Positions 26,961 to 38,080 are shown, counted from the stretch's first letter. The stretch: 64,000 nucleotides of DNA from Monodelphis domestica (GCF_027887165.1 NC_077231.1:186170103-186234102); one strand, 5' to 3'. Program-made: numbers and translations. The notes: generated by a model from the sequence alone, not told the origin.

Positions 26961-26986
26961 TCTTTTAAAGTGATTTCCTTGTCACA
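25970..26986 (+). mobile_element. Solo LTR fossil, family A copy 3, inserted in a SINE
   Basis: TGTAAACCTT at the start, CTTGTCACA at the end, with CTTA on both sides (25966-25969 and 26987-26990). The interrupted SINE reads straight across once the LTR and one CTTA are discounted, which proves the boundaries. It carries a tandem duplication of about 70 bp (26235-26374; unit with ctccaccctactcag and aggaagggctg), a (CT)n tract at 26774-26817, an ATTAAA signal, and a (TA)n tract at about 26923-26957 in U5. Confidence 0.9.
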
Positions 26987-27060
26987 CTTACCACTCTTCT
27001 GCCTTGGAGCCAATACACAGTATTGACTCCAGGACAGAAGGTAAGGCTTAAAAAAAAACA
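26987..27060 (+). mobile_element. tRNA-derived SINE (WSINE1 type), 3' part
   Basis: Continuation of the SINE begun at 25836: 'cttaccactcttctgcc', 'ggagccaatacacagtattg', 'gacagaaggtaaggctt' and the terminal A-run. Confidence 0.85.
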
Positions 27061-27088
27061 TATAAAACAAATGTCTTTTTTTATGGTT

Positions 27089-27089
27089 T

Positions 27090-27128
<39 letters not shown>
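27089..27128 (+). repeat. (GT)n microsatellite
   Basis: About 17 uninterrupted GT units after a short interrupted run. Confidence 0.95.
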
Positions 27129-27131
<3 letters not shown>

Positions 27132-27301
27132 ATGCTTTAAATCATGTTAATTTTCTGCAGGTTGAAAGTTTAATAATATAGTTTTATTTTCATCATAAAA
27201 GCCAGCTTGATTTTAATGTATGTGTGGGAGACATTTTGTTTGAAGAGGATATTGAAAGTGAATTTTTGTCTACTGAGCAAAATATATATTTTTAAATAAC
27301 A

Positions 27302-28230
27302 TGTAAACCTTAATATTTCACAGACTTATGAATGTTAAAAAATTTACTCCACATTGAGGAATCCTCCAATTCCCTACTTGAAATAATTCCCTACCAGATA
27401 GTGAGAACTCTACTTGAATGTGAAAACTCCTTGCTATGGGAGTATCCCTACTCCACCCCTACTTAAGACTGCTTTAGGGCAGAAACTCCTTGCTAAACAA
27501 TGAAAGTACTTGAAAACCATACTTATAAAGGAAAGGAGTTCTTTGAGCCATGCCTGTTTTTGGAATTAATACAATGGGATGCTAGGTGCCTATAAAGGTG
27601 GGGCAACTTGTAAACTACTTAGACCTAAAAGGTTAAAACTTACTCAGAGGTTTTCTCTTAATGAAATTAGTCAAGACAGCAGCAGTTTTTTTTCTGACTT
27701 ACTAAAGAGATTAATCTACTCAGCTGTGAATTCAAAATGGGCTGTCTTTTGGAAAACATCTACAGTGATTGGTAAATGGAAGAACTTAGGGGAGGTGACA
27801 TAGGAGATTTTGCCCTTAAAAATAAGAGCTCAGAGAAGAAGAGGTCATTCTGAAACATTAAGATTGAGGAGGACTCATTCTGAAACATTCAGATTGAGGA
27901 AGACTGATTCTGAAACATTCAGATGGAGGAGGGAGCTGGTGAAAGCAGCTGAGATGATGCTGGCCTGGTGTCACTAGAATCCTTGCTTAGGCAGACCTTG
28001 TGGTGAGGGTTAAAAGATTGACTGACTAATCTCTCTCTCTTAAGACTCAGGTCTAGGCCATGTTGGCTTAAGGCCATTCATACTTATTTCCTTTTTCTCT
28101 CTTTCTCTCTTTTCTTTAATTCCACATTTGTATTAATTAAAATCTTTATAAACCCAGTTGACTTGGGTATTTGAATAATTGGGAATATTTCCCTGGTGAC
28201 CACCTTATAGTTGATTTAAAAACCAAGACA
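27302..28230 (+). mobile_element. Solo LTR fossil, family A copy 4
   Basis: It starts TGTAAACCTTAATATTTC, nearly the same as copy 3, and ends near 'ccaagaca'. It shares 'actccacccctacttaagac', 'aaaccaaactcc'-like text, 'aattaaaatctttata' and U5 'ttccctggtgaccacc'. A tandem array of three units of about 30 bp (ctgaaacattcagattgag) lies at 27841-27930. The 3' edge is approximate and no matching target duplication was found. Confidence 0.7.
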
Positions 28231-29210
28231 CTGTAGTGAAACATATTTCTGTGGTCAAAATTTACTCACCCTCTCTTATATCTATCACAATTTATATCTT
28301 CCACTATTTTAATCACTACAGTTTAAGACCTCAACCATTTTAAATCTAACAGATCTTATATTTACTATATCTAGGGTAGTCAAGTACCCTAATTCCATTA
28401 CAGTTGTGAGAATATAATAGAAATACTAGGAGATGTTCCAAATTATATTTCTTGCCCTCCTTCCCTTTTCATTAAAAAAATACCCTTTTGGAATAATATG
28501 TCTTAGATTACATGCCAATCTTTTTGCCAATTTGTTTGTACCTCAACTACTTTTTGCTATTTTTTATTAAATGGGTATTTTCACAGTTTTCTTCAAAATT
28601 CTTCTAAGTCAATGTTGTTCTTAGCTGTCATGTCCTTATACTTTGAATGAAGATGGTTTCTTGGGTTCAAGGAAGGCTCTCTGGTCTCCGTTTTGTGGTA
28701 ATACTTTTTCATTGGTCAAACTTTTAAAGAAATGGCCATAGTTAATGTTTCCTTTTTCCCTCATAAGTCAAGCTGAAGTTCATATAGACTCATGAAGACT
28801 ATTTTGACCATCATACTTTATTGTCATTGGGTAATTATGTTAACCCTTATTTTAATGGCATGATGGTCTGGATATACATATAAGTCATCCCAAAAAAGCA
28901 TAGTTTCAAGCTCATTAAAACTTACTAAAGCTTTAAGTTATAGTAAGACTTTCAGAAACTTTTATATATAACTGATTCTGAAAATGATTAAAATGTCTAG
29001 AATCATATATAGTCTTATTTCATAATAAAAATCATGTGTGTGTGTGTGATTTCAAGTGCTCATCATTTGCAGTGTCCTCCAATTCACTTTTTGAAAAAAT
29101 AATTTTGTGACACTCAATTACTTCAAAAGGCAACCTCACAGATCATCTCAGAAAGTAGTCTATCTTCACTTAATCTAGAATATCATTGCAAGAGCAAGAA
29201 TCTTTGAGGG
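28231..29210. other. Intergenic, nothing recognised
   Basis: AT-rich, with a short (GT)n run near 29035. No gene or named repeat seen. Confidence 0.45.
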
Positions 29211-30230
29211 TTGGGGGTAAAGCCAAGATGATGGAGAAGATAAACAGACTGTCCTGATCTGTGCCAAATTACCTTTCAAACTACCATGATATAATGGCCC
29301 CAAACAAATTCTGAAGCAATATAACCCACAAAAAGACAGAATGAAATGATTTTTCAGCCCCAAATAATTTAGAAGGTGGACACAAAAGATCTACTGCACC
29401 TGAGTAGAAAAAGGAGCATAAAGCAGCATTCCAAGGCAGGCCCCACCATGGAAATAGGATTTTGAAGTGTCTGAATCAACACCAAAGGCTTCTGAAGCTC
29501 TCACTCACAGACATTAAGGAGGGTTGAACAAGTATTTGGAAGGAGCTTAGAGGGATCCCTTTACTGGCTCTGGGTGCAGGACTTTTGTCATATAGGCCAG
29601 AAGCAGATCCAGGTCATACTCATGTGTTGTGGTCTCCAGGTAAGGAGGAGCAATACCCCACGCCAATGCTTATAGCCATAGTGAAGCAAGGGACCTTAGT
29701 CACAGTTCCAAGGTGGAAAAGAGTACTTGTGGTTGCTCACAGACAAGAGCACAAACTGGGAGAGTATTAAACTTGCCTCTCCTTACATCATGCAGTCTTG
29801 GGAGGAGTTAAAACAGATGGATCTCTAGGGCCAGCTCTGAAGGCAGCTACCCAAAGAACCTAAAGCTTAGAACAGTGTTCATTTCAACAAGTACATAGTC
29901 CAACTGTAAGAAGTGTTTTTTTTTAAGTTAAAAGAAAAGAAAAAGATTTGAAAATTATCAAACAATAACAACAAAAAGAAACAACATAGAAAATTATTTT
30001 TATGACAGGGAAGATCAAAATACAAAATTAAAACAAAGTCAATATTGATGCTAAAGCCTCCAACAAAAACATGAATTTGTCTCAAGTCCAAAAAAGGATT
30101 AATGAAGTAGATAAATTTTTTTTAAATCAAATAAGAGAGGAGGATGAAAAATTGGGAAAAGAAATGAGAGTAACATCAGAAAATATGGAAAAAGAGTCAA
30201 GTCCTTGGTAGAGAAGGCATAAAAAATTCT

Positions 30231-30545
30231 GAAGAAAACAATGTCTTAAAAAAACCAGAATAAGCCAATTGGTAAAAGAGACACAAAAATACACTGAAGA
30301 GAAGAATTTTTTTAAAAAGCAGAATTGGCCAAATGGAAAAAAAAAAGATATACACAAATACACTAGAGAGAAGAACTTCCTCAAAGGCAAAATTGGTCAT
30401 ATGGAAAAAAAGAGGTACAAAAATTCACTGAGGGAAAAAACTTTATAAAAAGTAGAATTGGACAAATGAAAAAGGAGGTACAAAAGCTCAATCAAGAACA
30501 TCATGTCTTAAAAATTAGAATTGTGCAAATGGAAAATAATGACTC
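30231..30545 (+). repeat. Five tandem repeats of about 63 bp coding a coiled coil
   Basis: Units of about 63-66 bp share 'agaattgg.caaatggaaaa', 'gaggtacaaaaa' and 'ctca'. Each corresponds to 21 residues, three heptads, of the type LKxRIxQMExEVQKLxxE. They extend the N-terminal coiled coil of L1/HAL1 ORF1. The first units are worn; only the last lie inside a surviving open frame. Confidence 0.65.
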
Positions 30546-30906
30546 AACGAGACACCAAGGAGCAAAGAATGAAAAAGTTGAAGAAAATGTGAAATACATT
30601 ATGGGAAAAACAACTGATATTGAAAATAAATCTAGGGAAAATAAACTAAGAATTATTGAACCACCTAAAAGTGATGATAAAAAAGAGAAAGAAATCATCT
30701 TTCAAAAAATATCAAGGAAAACTGTTGATATTCTAGAACAAGAGATTAAAATAGACATTGAAAGAATCAACCAATCAACTCCTGAAAGATATCACAAAAG
30801 GATGACTCCCCAGGAATATGATAGCCAAATTTCAGAATTCCCAGGTCAAAGAAAAAAATATCTCAATCAATTAAAAATAAACAATTCAAATATTATAGAG
30901 CCATGA
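30466..30906 (+). pseudogene. HAL1/L1 ORF1 remnant (RNA-binding chaperone)
   Basis: The open frame of 146 codons has a coiled-coil part (residues about 1-60, MKKEVQKLNQEHHVL) and then the beginning of the ORF1 RRM-like domain, seen in NKLRIIEPPK, EIIFQKISRKTVDILEQ and IDIERINQSTPERYHKRMTP, which match the L1 ORF1 pattern KLRIIGxPE...FPDILEQ...IERxHRxxPER.xKR.TP. Frame is lost soon after: the next block KFQNSQVKEK, expected after the RRM core, is in another frame. The C-terminal domain is missing. Members of this family bind their own RNA in cytoplasmic particles; this copy is dead. Confidence 0.65.
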
Positions 30907-32608
30907 TTAGGATAACATAAGATTTTATAGCTTCTACATTAAAGCATCAGAGGGCCTGGAATATGATATTCTAATGGTCAGAGGAGCTAGGACTTCAACC
31001 AAGAATGACTTACCTAGCAGAACTTGGCATAATACTTTAAGAGGAAATAATGGATATTCAATGAAATAGGGGGGACTTTCAAACACTCCTGATGAAAACA
31101 CCAAAGCTGAATGGAAAATCTGTCTCTTCAATACAAGATTCAAGAGAAGCATAAGAAGGTAAGCAGGAAAGAGAAATCAAAAGACATTGAATAAGGTTAA
31201 ACTGGTTACTTTCTGACATGGGGAGATGATTCTATAATTCCCAAGTACTTAATCATTATTAGGGTAGTTAGTAGTATACATACACAGCGGGCAAGGTGTG
31301 AATTGAATATGATGGGATCATATACAAAAAAAATAAAATTAAGAGATGAGAAAAAGGAGAAATAGAATGGGATAATTATCTCACATAAAAAAGGTCATGA
31401 AAGAGCTTTTATAGGTAGAGGAAGATGGGGGAGGTGAGGAAGGGAATGCTTAAATGTTACTGTTATCAGAATTAGCTGAAAGGAAAGAACATACTCAATA
31501 CATTGGATTTAGACATCTATCTTACTCTGTAGAAAAGTAGGAGGGGATAGGGACACAAGAAGAGGGGGAGAGTGATACACGACAAACATAATGGTAAAAA
31601 AATTTTTACAAGTCTCTCTAATAAAGGCCTCATTTCTCAAATACATGGAGAAATGAGTCAAATACATAAGGATACAAGTCATTTCACAATTGATAGAGGG
31701 TCAAAGGATATGAACAGGCAGGTCTAAGATAAAATAATTAAATCTCTCTATAGTCACATAGAAAAATGCTCTCAATCGCTATTAATTAGCAAAAAGCACA
31801 TTAAACCCCACACCTATGAGATTGGCTATTATGACAGAAGAGGAAAATGATAAAACATGAGGTGGGAAAATTGAGACTGTTGGGGGAATTGTGACTTGAT
31901 TCAGTCATTCTGGAGAGCAATTTAGACCTCTGCCCAAAAGGCTATAAAACAAAACATACCTTTTAATCCAGCAATATCCTTACTAAGTTTGTATCCCAAA
32001 GAGATTTTTAAAAGGGGGAAGGATCCATATGTACAAAAATACTTAATACTTAAAGAACTTCAAGTTCTTTTTGTGGGGATAAAGAATTGGAAAGTGAGGG
32101 GATACCCATCAATTAGCGAACATCTGAGTATGCTACTGTATATGATTGCAATGGACTATTATTATGCTATTAAAAAATTAAAAGCAAGAATAGCTCTTTA
32201 AAACCTGGAAAGGCTTACATGAACTGAAACAAAATAAAGTAACCAAAACTAGGAGATCACACACAGTGATAGCAATACTTGACAATCAACAACTTTGAAT
32301 AATTTAGCTATTCTCTTCAATAATATGATCCAAAACAATCCCCATAAGACTCATGATAAAAAAAATACTACCTGCTTCCAGAGAAAGAACTGATAGAGTC
32401 TGAATCCAGATCAAAGCAAACTTTTTCACTTTGTTTATTAATTTTCTTTTGTTAGAGTTTCCTTCCACAAAAGTATGAATATGAAAAAATGTTTTTACAC
32501 AATCACATATGTAAAATATAAATGGGATTGCTTACTGTCTTAGTTGTGGGTGATGGGGACAGCAGAAAAGAATTTGAGACACAATTCTATTTAAAATGTT
32601 GGAAACTG

Positions 32609-32802
32609 GGGGCAGCTGGGTGGCTCAGTGGATTGAGAATCAGGCCTAGAGATGGGAGGTCCTAGGTTCAAATCTGGCCTCAGACACTTCTCAGCTGTGT
32701 GACCCTGGGCAAGTCATTTGACCCCCATTGCCTAGCCCTTACCACCACTCTTCTGCCTTGGAGTCATTGGCTCCAAGACAGAAGGTAAAGGTTTAAAAAA
32801 AC
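32609..32802 (+). mobile_element. tRNA-derived SINE (WSINE1 type), full length
   Basis: It starts GGGGCAGCTGGGTGGCTCAG, contains 'ggttcaaatctggcctcag' and 'gtgtgaccctgggcaagtca', and ends 'ggtttaaaaaa'. A perfect 12-bp target duplication, TGTTGGAAACTG, flanks it (32597-32608 and 32803-32814). It is inserted into the tail of the HAL1 element, hence younger. It looks little diverged. Confidence 0.93.
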
Positions 32803-32989
32803 TGTTGGAAACTGTTTTTATATGCAATTGGGGAGAAATAAAATAGTCTCTGAAGGTTCCCTAGAAGCCATGTACATCATTTAAGTTGATTCCTTTATTT
32901 GGCTTTCAGTGACCTTCATAATCAGGTCCCATCCTAACTACCTTTCATAAGTCATCTACATGTAATTTACAGAAAATCAGGAAACAGAG

Positions 32990-33250
32990 AAAAATCTTTG
33001 TTGCAAGTTTATCTGATAAAGGTTTCATTTCTAAAATATATAGGGAACTGAACCAAATCTATAAGAATTAGAGTCATTTCCTGATTGATAAATGGTGAGA
33101 GGATTTGAAAGGGCACTTTTCAGAGGAAGAAATCAGAGAAAGAGGCTATCAAGATCCAAATGACAAAATACTCTAAATCAACAATAATTATAGAAAAGTG
33201 CAAATTATAATAGCCCCTTAGAAAGGCAGGTAGAAAGAGGTAGAAAATTT
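32990..33250 (+). mobile_element. L1/HAL1-type LINE fragment
   Basis: 'gttgcaagtttatctgataaaggtttcatttc' and 'cctgattgataaatggtgagaggatttgaaa' match the L1-type 3' text seen at 31.62-31.75 kb. It is a short diverged fragment of the same class in the same orientation. Confidence 0.55.
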
Positions 33251-33639
33251 GGAATAAAAAAAGAATAAAACAGTCTCTGTACTTTAAAAAATAATAAAAT
33301 GCTTTAAAAAAAAGGATATTTGGAAACTAATAACTAGAATACAGGCTCTTAACCCAGAGTTCATTAACTTTAAAAAAAACTGTATTTCAAAATAATTAAA
33401 AAATCAATGTAATTCTCTATGTTTTATGCATAGGCTTTATCATTCTACCAAAATGATAACACAGGAAAAGGTTGAGAACTTCTGAACTAGAGATTATATA
33501 TAATATAAAGAAACTAATAGCCCTAACTGTGGATTGATATTTGGGAGAGCATAGTATGTGGTCTCTAGTCCTTCCCAGGAGAATAATTTCTATCCTTCAC
33601 AGGGGTATATAGCTAGCCATTTTCTGGGACCTTGCCTGA

Positions 33640-33890
33640 TAGTAGCAGGTAAGTAGCACTGTGATTTCAGAACTCAATATGAATATTGGGGAGACATGCA
33701 TTTGAATCCTGCCTGCCTCAGACACTTAACTGGCAGGGTGACTTTGGCCATGGCATATATTTTGCAGTATAAATTGCCCATGTGTCAGCAAGTCCTTGGG
33801 TTGACTGGTACATCCTAGCTTCCAGATGAGTGATGGGGGATGCACTTTGTGAAGCTTAAAGTACTATAAAAATACTAGTTAATAGAATGC
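33640..33890 (+). repeat. MIR/MON-type SINE relic
   Basis: 'catttgaatcctgcctgcctcagacacttaac' followed by a worn 'gtgactttggcca' core and a tail 'tactataaaaatactag'. Old. Confidence 0.5.
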
Positions 33891-34069
33891 ATACTAATTG
33901 GGAGGATAAGCACAAAGTCTTAATACATAAAAATTAAAAAGCTAAAAGCTAAAGATTTTAAGTAACTAGCCAAAGACTACACAAGTAGATTAGGAGAAAA
34001 AGTGAATCCAAGTACTTTGACTCCAAACAAAGAGTTAGTTCCATTGTACATGTTACTTTCCCAAAGGGA

Positions 34070-34217
34070 AAATTTTTTCTCCAGTAATATTTTATTGTAT
34101 TTTCTCTAATTATATGTAAAGACAATATTAAACATTTGTTTTCTGACATTTTGGAGATCCAGATTTTCTCTTCTCCCTTTCTCCCCTTTCCCTGAGATGG
34201 TAAACAATTTGACATAG

Positions 34218-34273
<56 letters not shown>

Positions 34274-34610
34274 TATATATGCTATCATGCAGTACATATT
34301 TCCATTTATATCATCTTCTGAAAGAAGATGTAGCACATGTACAAGAAAAAACTCTTGAAGAAAAAGTGAAAAATGGTATCCTTTGATCTTCATTCAGATT
34401 CCATCAGTTCTTTCTCTGGCAGTGGATAGAATTTTTCATCATGAGTCTTTTGGAGTTGTCATAGATCATTATAGTACTAATAGCTAAATCATCCACAGTT
34501 GATCACACTAGAAATGATACTACTATTACTGTGTACAGTGTTCTCCTAGTTCTGCTCACTTCACTTTGCATAGGTTCATATAATTTCCAAAGGGAAAAAA
34601 TTGTAAATGC
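34070..34610 (-). mobile_element. L1/HAL1-type LINE 3' end, antisense
   Basis: The plus strand reads 'ccatcagttctttctctgg', 'atcatgagtcttttggagttg', 'gtgtacagtgttctcctag' and 'ttctgctcacttcactttgc', the exact complement of the marsupial L1/HAL1 tail ('tccagagaaagaactgat' at 32.38 kb in sense). A compound (AT)n(AC)n microsatellite interrupts it at 34222-34272. It is not a gene; the YIYIY-rich frames here come from the microsatellite. Confidence 0.65.
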
Positions 34611-35084
34611 TAGTATTTAAATATTCAATGATTATTTGCTGAACTGGTTTCAACAAAATTTCTCAAACATTCTCATTTTTATATATACCTTTTGTTCAAT
34701 TGTTAATTTCTACCTCCACCCTTTCAACTACAGCATCAGCAATTTTGGAATGTGAGAAAGAACCTGAGTGGTCTCCTAATCACCTAAAACAAAAGTAAGT
34801 CTACAGTTGCATCTTTAGCTATGTTTCTTTAAGTTTGACTGCTAAAAGATTTCTAATTTTCCTGTCATCTTTAGAACTATGTCTAACTATTTGTAATCAA
34901 AATTTATTTTTTAAATTATAATTTCTTATAGATTGATAAAGAATCTACCTATTTTATTGGGTTTTACCTTTATAAAATAGAGGAACATTTTTGGTTTTTC
35001 CTTCCACAATTATTGTATTTAGAAAAAATCAGTAAAGACACTGACTTTGATATTTTAATAGGGCTCTTTTAAAATGTATTAGGT

Positions 35085-35260
35085 TATAATTAAACTTGAC
35101 TGCCATATGCTCTAAATGAAAGGCAGAATTACATAGTGAATAGAATGTGGACCTCAAAACTAGGAAGCCCTGAGTTCAAGTTCTATCACTTACTGGTTAT
35201 GTGACCCAGGGAAATTTATTTAATTTCTCAATATTCAAGACAACTCTCAGATTAAAAGTT
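35085..35260 (+). repeat. MIR-type SINE relic
   Basis: 'ccctgagttcaagttctatcac' (B-box region), 'tggttatgtgacccaggg' and 'ttaatttctcaatattcaag' in MIR order. Confidence 0.6.
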
Positions 35261-35399
35261 ATAAAGAAGTCACTACCATGTACTGGAAGAGAGATTTTCT
35301 CTACCTTGGAGTTCCCTATACTGATTAAACCAAAGGTTCAGGCCTTATCCCTACCCTTAACCTAAAGACTTAAGTATTCTTAGCACTTGATTAGCAAAC

Positions 35400-35765
35400 C
35401 ATTTTTCAAAAGAACTTCAAACTATTAAAACCATATAAAAGAATGTTCCAAATCACTAACAAGAGAAATGCAAATCAAAACAACCTTAAAATTTTACCTC
35501 AAAACCTATTGGAGAAGCTTTGGGATTATAGTTGTGAATAGGTACACTCATTTTGGAAAACAATTTGTAATCACACAAAGTTCCTAAAATGTTCAAAACC
35601 TTTGAAGCAGACATTTTACTACCTTCATATACAACAAGATCAATGATTGCAAGATAGACCTCCTATACAAAAAAAGTATTCAAATTGGCATTTTTGTGGA
35701 AACAAAGAACTCATTGGTGGCAGATGGACTAAAAGAAACTATGGCAATGATGGAATAAAGGAAGT
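35400..35765 (+). mobile_element. L1-type LINE 3' fragment
   Basis: 'ccaaatcactaacaagagaaatgcaaatcaaaacaac' is the conserved mammalian L1 3' coding/tail text, followed by worn versions of 'cattttggaaaacaatttg' and 'gtggaaacaaagaa'. Truncated at both ends. Confidence 0.65.
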
Positions 35766-36359
35766 ATAGCCAAGATTAAATGGTAAAGGAATCATTACAT
35801 CTAAACTCTCCCAACATTCCTCAACAAACAAGAATAATGCCTCAAATAAAATTCTGGGGTGGCAGAGCCAACAAAAGATTGGTATGAAAGATTTTCCATA
35901 CAAGACAACTTTGGGGGTCAGAAGGATAGGTCTGTCACACTGGCATAGGGACTGCCCCAGAGTCCACATAGTAGAAGCATCAATGATAGGCCTTGGAGGG
36001 AGCAACAGCAGCGGCAGCTTGAAGATCCCTTTACCATTGAAGATCATAAGGGTATCAAGCAACTGGTCAGGAAAAAAAAAGATTACAGGAGATCCCTTCC
36101 TGGCACTGGGTGCAGGACCAGTGACTGTTTGAGCATCTCTATTGTCTATACCCACTTCCAATTTGAAGTTCCAGGGCAGAAAAGAGACATTTTGGTCACA
36201 AGGAATAAAGGGCTTCTGAGTGGTAATATAGATGGAGATCATAAGAGAGCAAAAGAGTAGGGTCCCCAGGAGGCTGAGGAAACATGGAGATAGGGTGCAG
36301 AGCTTGTGCAGAGGGGGCGGCTCACAGCAAAATGCCACAGAGAACCAAAAAAAAAAAAA
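35766..36359 (+). mobile_element. L1-type 5' leader fragment with its own A-run
   Basis: 'ctaaactctcccaacattcctcaacaaac' and 'aattctggggtggcagagccaac' are marsupial L1 5' UTR-like text. The segment ends in an A14 run at about 36345-36359. A 199-codon open frame on the opposite strand (35739-36338) is antisense to this leader and shows no domain, so I do not call a gene. Confidence 0.5.
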
Positions 36360-36399
36360 AGCCTTAAACTATTTACATCCATGTATGGGAAGATAATGG

Positions 36400-36678
36400 T
36401 TGTTGTCCTTCATAGTTGAAGAGGACCAAAAGGACATTACTAAATTGGAGGTTAATGGACAGTGTGTTCAACTGAATCTGATCAGACTAATATGAGCTCA
36501 GAAGGTTCTACCACAGGCCAGGAACATCTAGTCCATATAAACATTTGGGATGGAGATGTCTTTAAATGTGTTCATCTCACTGCAATTCTGTTTGGTTCAT
36601 AGCACATAACATCTTTGATGTGGGCACACCATGCTGGATGGTCCTATGCCAGTGTCTCCCATGATTCATAATCAATAC
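36400..36678 (-). mobile_element. Old LINE reverse-transcriptase ORF, piece 1 (C-terminal end)
   Basis: Minus-strand translation gives IDYESWETLA.DHPAWCAHI, the tail of a widespread vertebrate non-LTR retrotransposon ORF (consensus 'W..LA.DR..WR..I'). It joins directly to piece 2 at 43446, and the provirus at 36679-43445 lies between. One in-frame stop follows ETLA. The clade (CR1, L2 or RTE-like) is not assigned from sequence alone. Confidence 0.65.
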
Positions 36679-37337
36679 TGTAATATTTATTGGGAAAGAA
36701 AATGGGATTGGAAAAATGGGGATTTGGGGAGGTTTGTATGGGGTATGGAGGAGTTAAGGGGAGAGAGAGAATATTGCTTGGTGAGTCAAGGGAGGGAGAT
36801 GCCCCCTACTGAGAGGAAACATCAGGGGTCTGATAAGGATTTTTGATTGTAGAATGACTGAACTGAAGCTCAGCTCTCTCTATGACCAGAAAAGATAGTC
36901 CACTTATCTGACTGCAAATTCAAATAATATAAAGTTTAATAACCAGTTGGAATTGGAGTTTTTCTCAGCTTCAGATCTGAGGTCAGGCCCCAGAGGCTGG
37001 AGGAGGGTTCATCCCACTCCCGTCTACTCTATATCAGTCCAGTTTTGTATAATTCAGAATCTTAGCAGTAGGTAGAAAGCAAACAAGAACCAGTCTAACC
37101 TTCACAAGCCTATGTCTTCTGGCTGAACCAAGAAGAGCATGCCGCTCCAGACAGGGCTGAATAAGCTCCTACCTCCTCCACCACCAGGAAGCAAGTCCCA
37201 ACCCGGCAGAGTGGAAGTGCTAGTCACAAGATCCCACTGCCACACCTGGCAGGAAGGAAGTGCTAGTCACAAGACCCAACTGCCACTCCCAGTTGGCCCC
37301 TTCCCCTACAAACTATCAGTCTAGTTTCCTTTCCACA
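36679..37337 (-). mobile_element. 3' LTR of the provirus fossil
   Basis: On the minus strand TGTGGAAAGGAAACTAGACT at the start and CCCAATAAATATTACA at the end. A purine-rich tract (aaaaaaggggacga) lies just outside the start at 37338-37352, as expected of a polypurine primer site. U3 carries a 43-bp tandem duplication (unit starts at 37213 and 37256). Confidence 0.9.
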
Positions 37338-38080
37338 ATCGTCCCCTTTTTTGTTGTGACCTTCCCAAAGCCACATATTTACCAATACCACATAGTTACC
37401 AATTTACTAAATCTACTCTAAGGAAATTTTAGCAGGAAAGTTTGGGCAAGGGTAGTTTTGGGGTTTTACAATAAATTCAGTACAATAAATTTTTAAACAA
37501 AACTATTACAAGAAATTTGAATCTTAATGCTAATACTACTTACTCTAAGCTAACTAAAACTAATACATTATTTATAGAAATTATTTACATATAATACAAC
37601 AATATACATTGTTCCACATCATGATGTCAGTCAAATGGAAATATCTCTTGATCTTTCTGTTTGCCTAAGACCTTATGGAACTAACTATATACATATTTAC
37701 ATTTTGCATAAATACAATTTCAGACACTTGTTTATATAAACAAAGTCTCTCAATATGTCAGTTTGTGATTTTGTGTTTTGTGTCTAATAGTGTTGTGTTG
37801 AATTAATACTTATCAAGTTTCTTCAGATTTCCACTTCTCATGTTGACTGATGGATCTCTTCTTTCTTCCATGTTATGTAGTGAGGCATGCTATTTCCCTA
37901 ATATGTGAAATTACTTTTGTTTTATTATTTCAACACACTCAGTCTTACATATAAGTCTTGTTTTTGATCTGTCCTCTTCTTATATAAACAAATTTACAAA
38001 GTTCAAAGTCTTAGCTGTTCATTTCAGCTTTTTTTTGTTTGTTTGTTTGTTTGTTTCTTGTCTCTAGCATCTTTTCCTGA

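Larger units (their letters stand above)
29211..32843 (+). mobile_element. HAL1-like half-LINE (L1-derived, no ORF2)
   Basis: It starts with the L1-type leader 'taaagccaagatgatggaga', runs through an ORF1 region (about 30.2-30.9 kb), then goes directly into L1/HAL1-type 3' sequence ('ggtcaaaggatatgaacagg', 'attctggagagcaattt', 'gtatcccaaagagattttt', 'tccagagaaagaactgat') and ends 'aataaaat' at about 32843. No endonuclease or reverse transcriptase coding exists between ORF1 and the tail, which is the layout known for HAL1 elements. An L1 with a large internal deletion is the alternative. A SINE (32609-32802) interrupts the 3' end. Confidence 0.65.

Noticed and set aside
30466-30906. Host gene encoding a coiled-coil protein
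   Set aside because: RRM-region motifs and flanking leader and tail identify it as L1/HAL1 ORF1.
33958-34393. Overlapping minus-strand frames rich in YIYIY and VCVCV
   Set aside because: Products of the (AT)n(AC)n microsatellite inside an antisense LINE tail.
35739-36338. 199-codon open frame on the minus strand
   Set aside because: It is antisense to L1-type leader sequence, low in domain content, and has no splice or promoter support.
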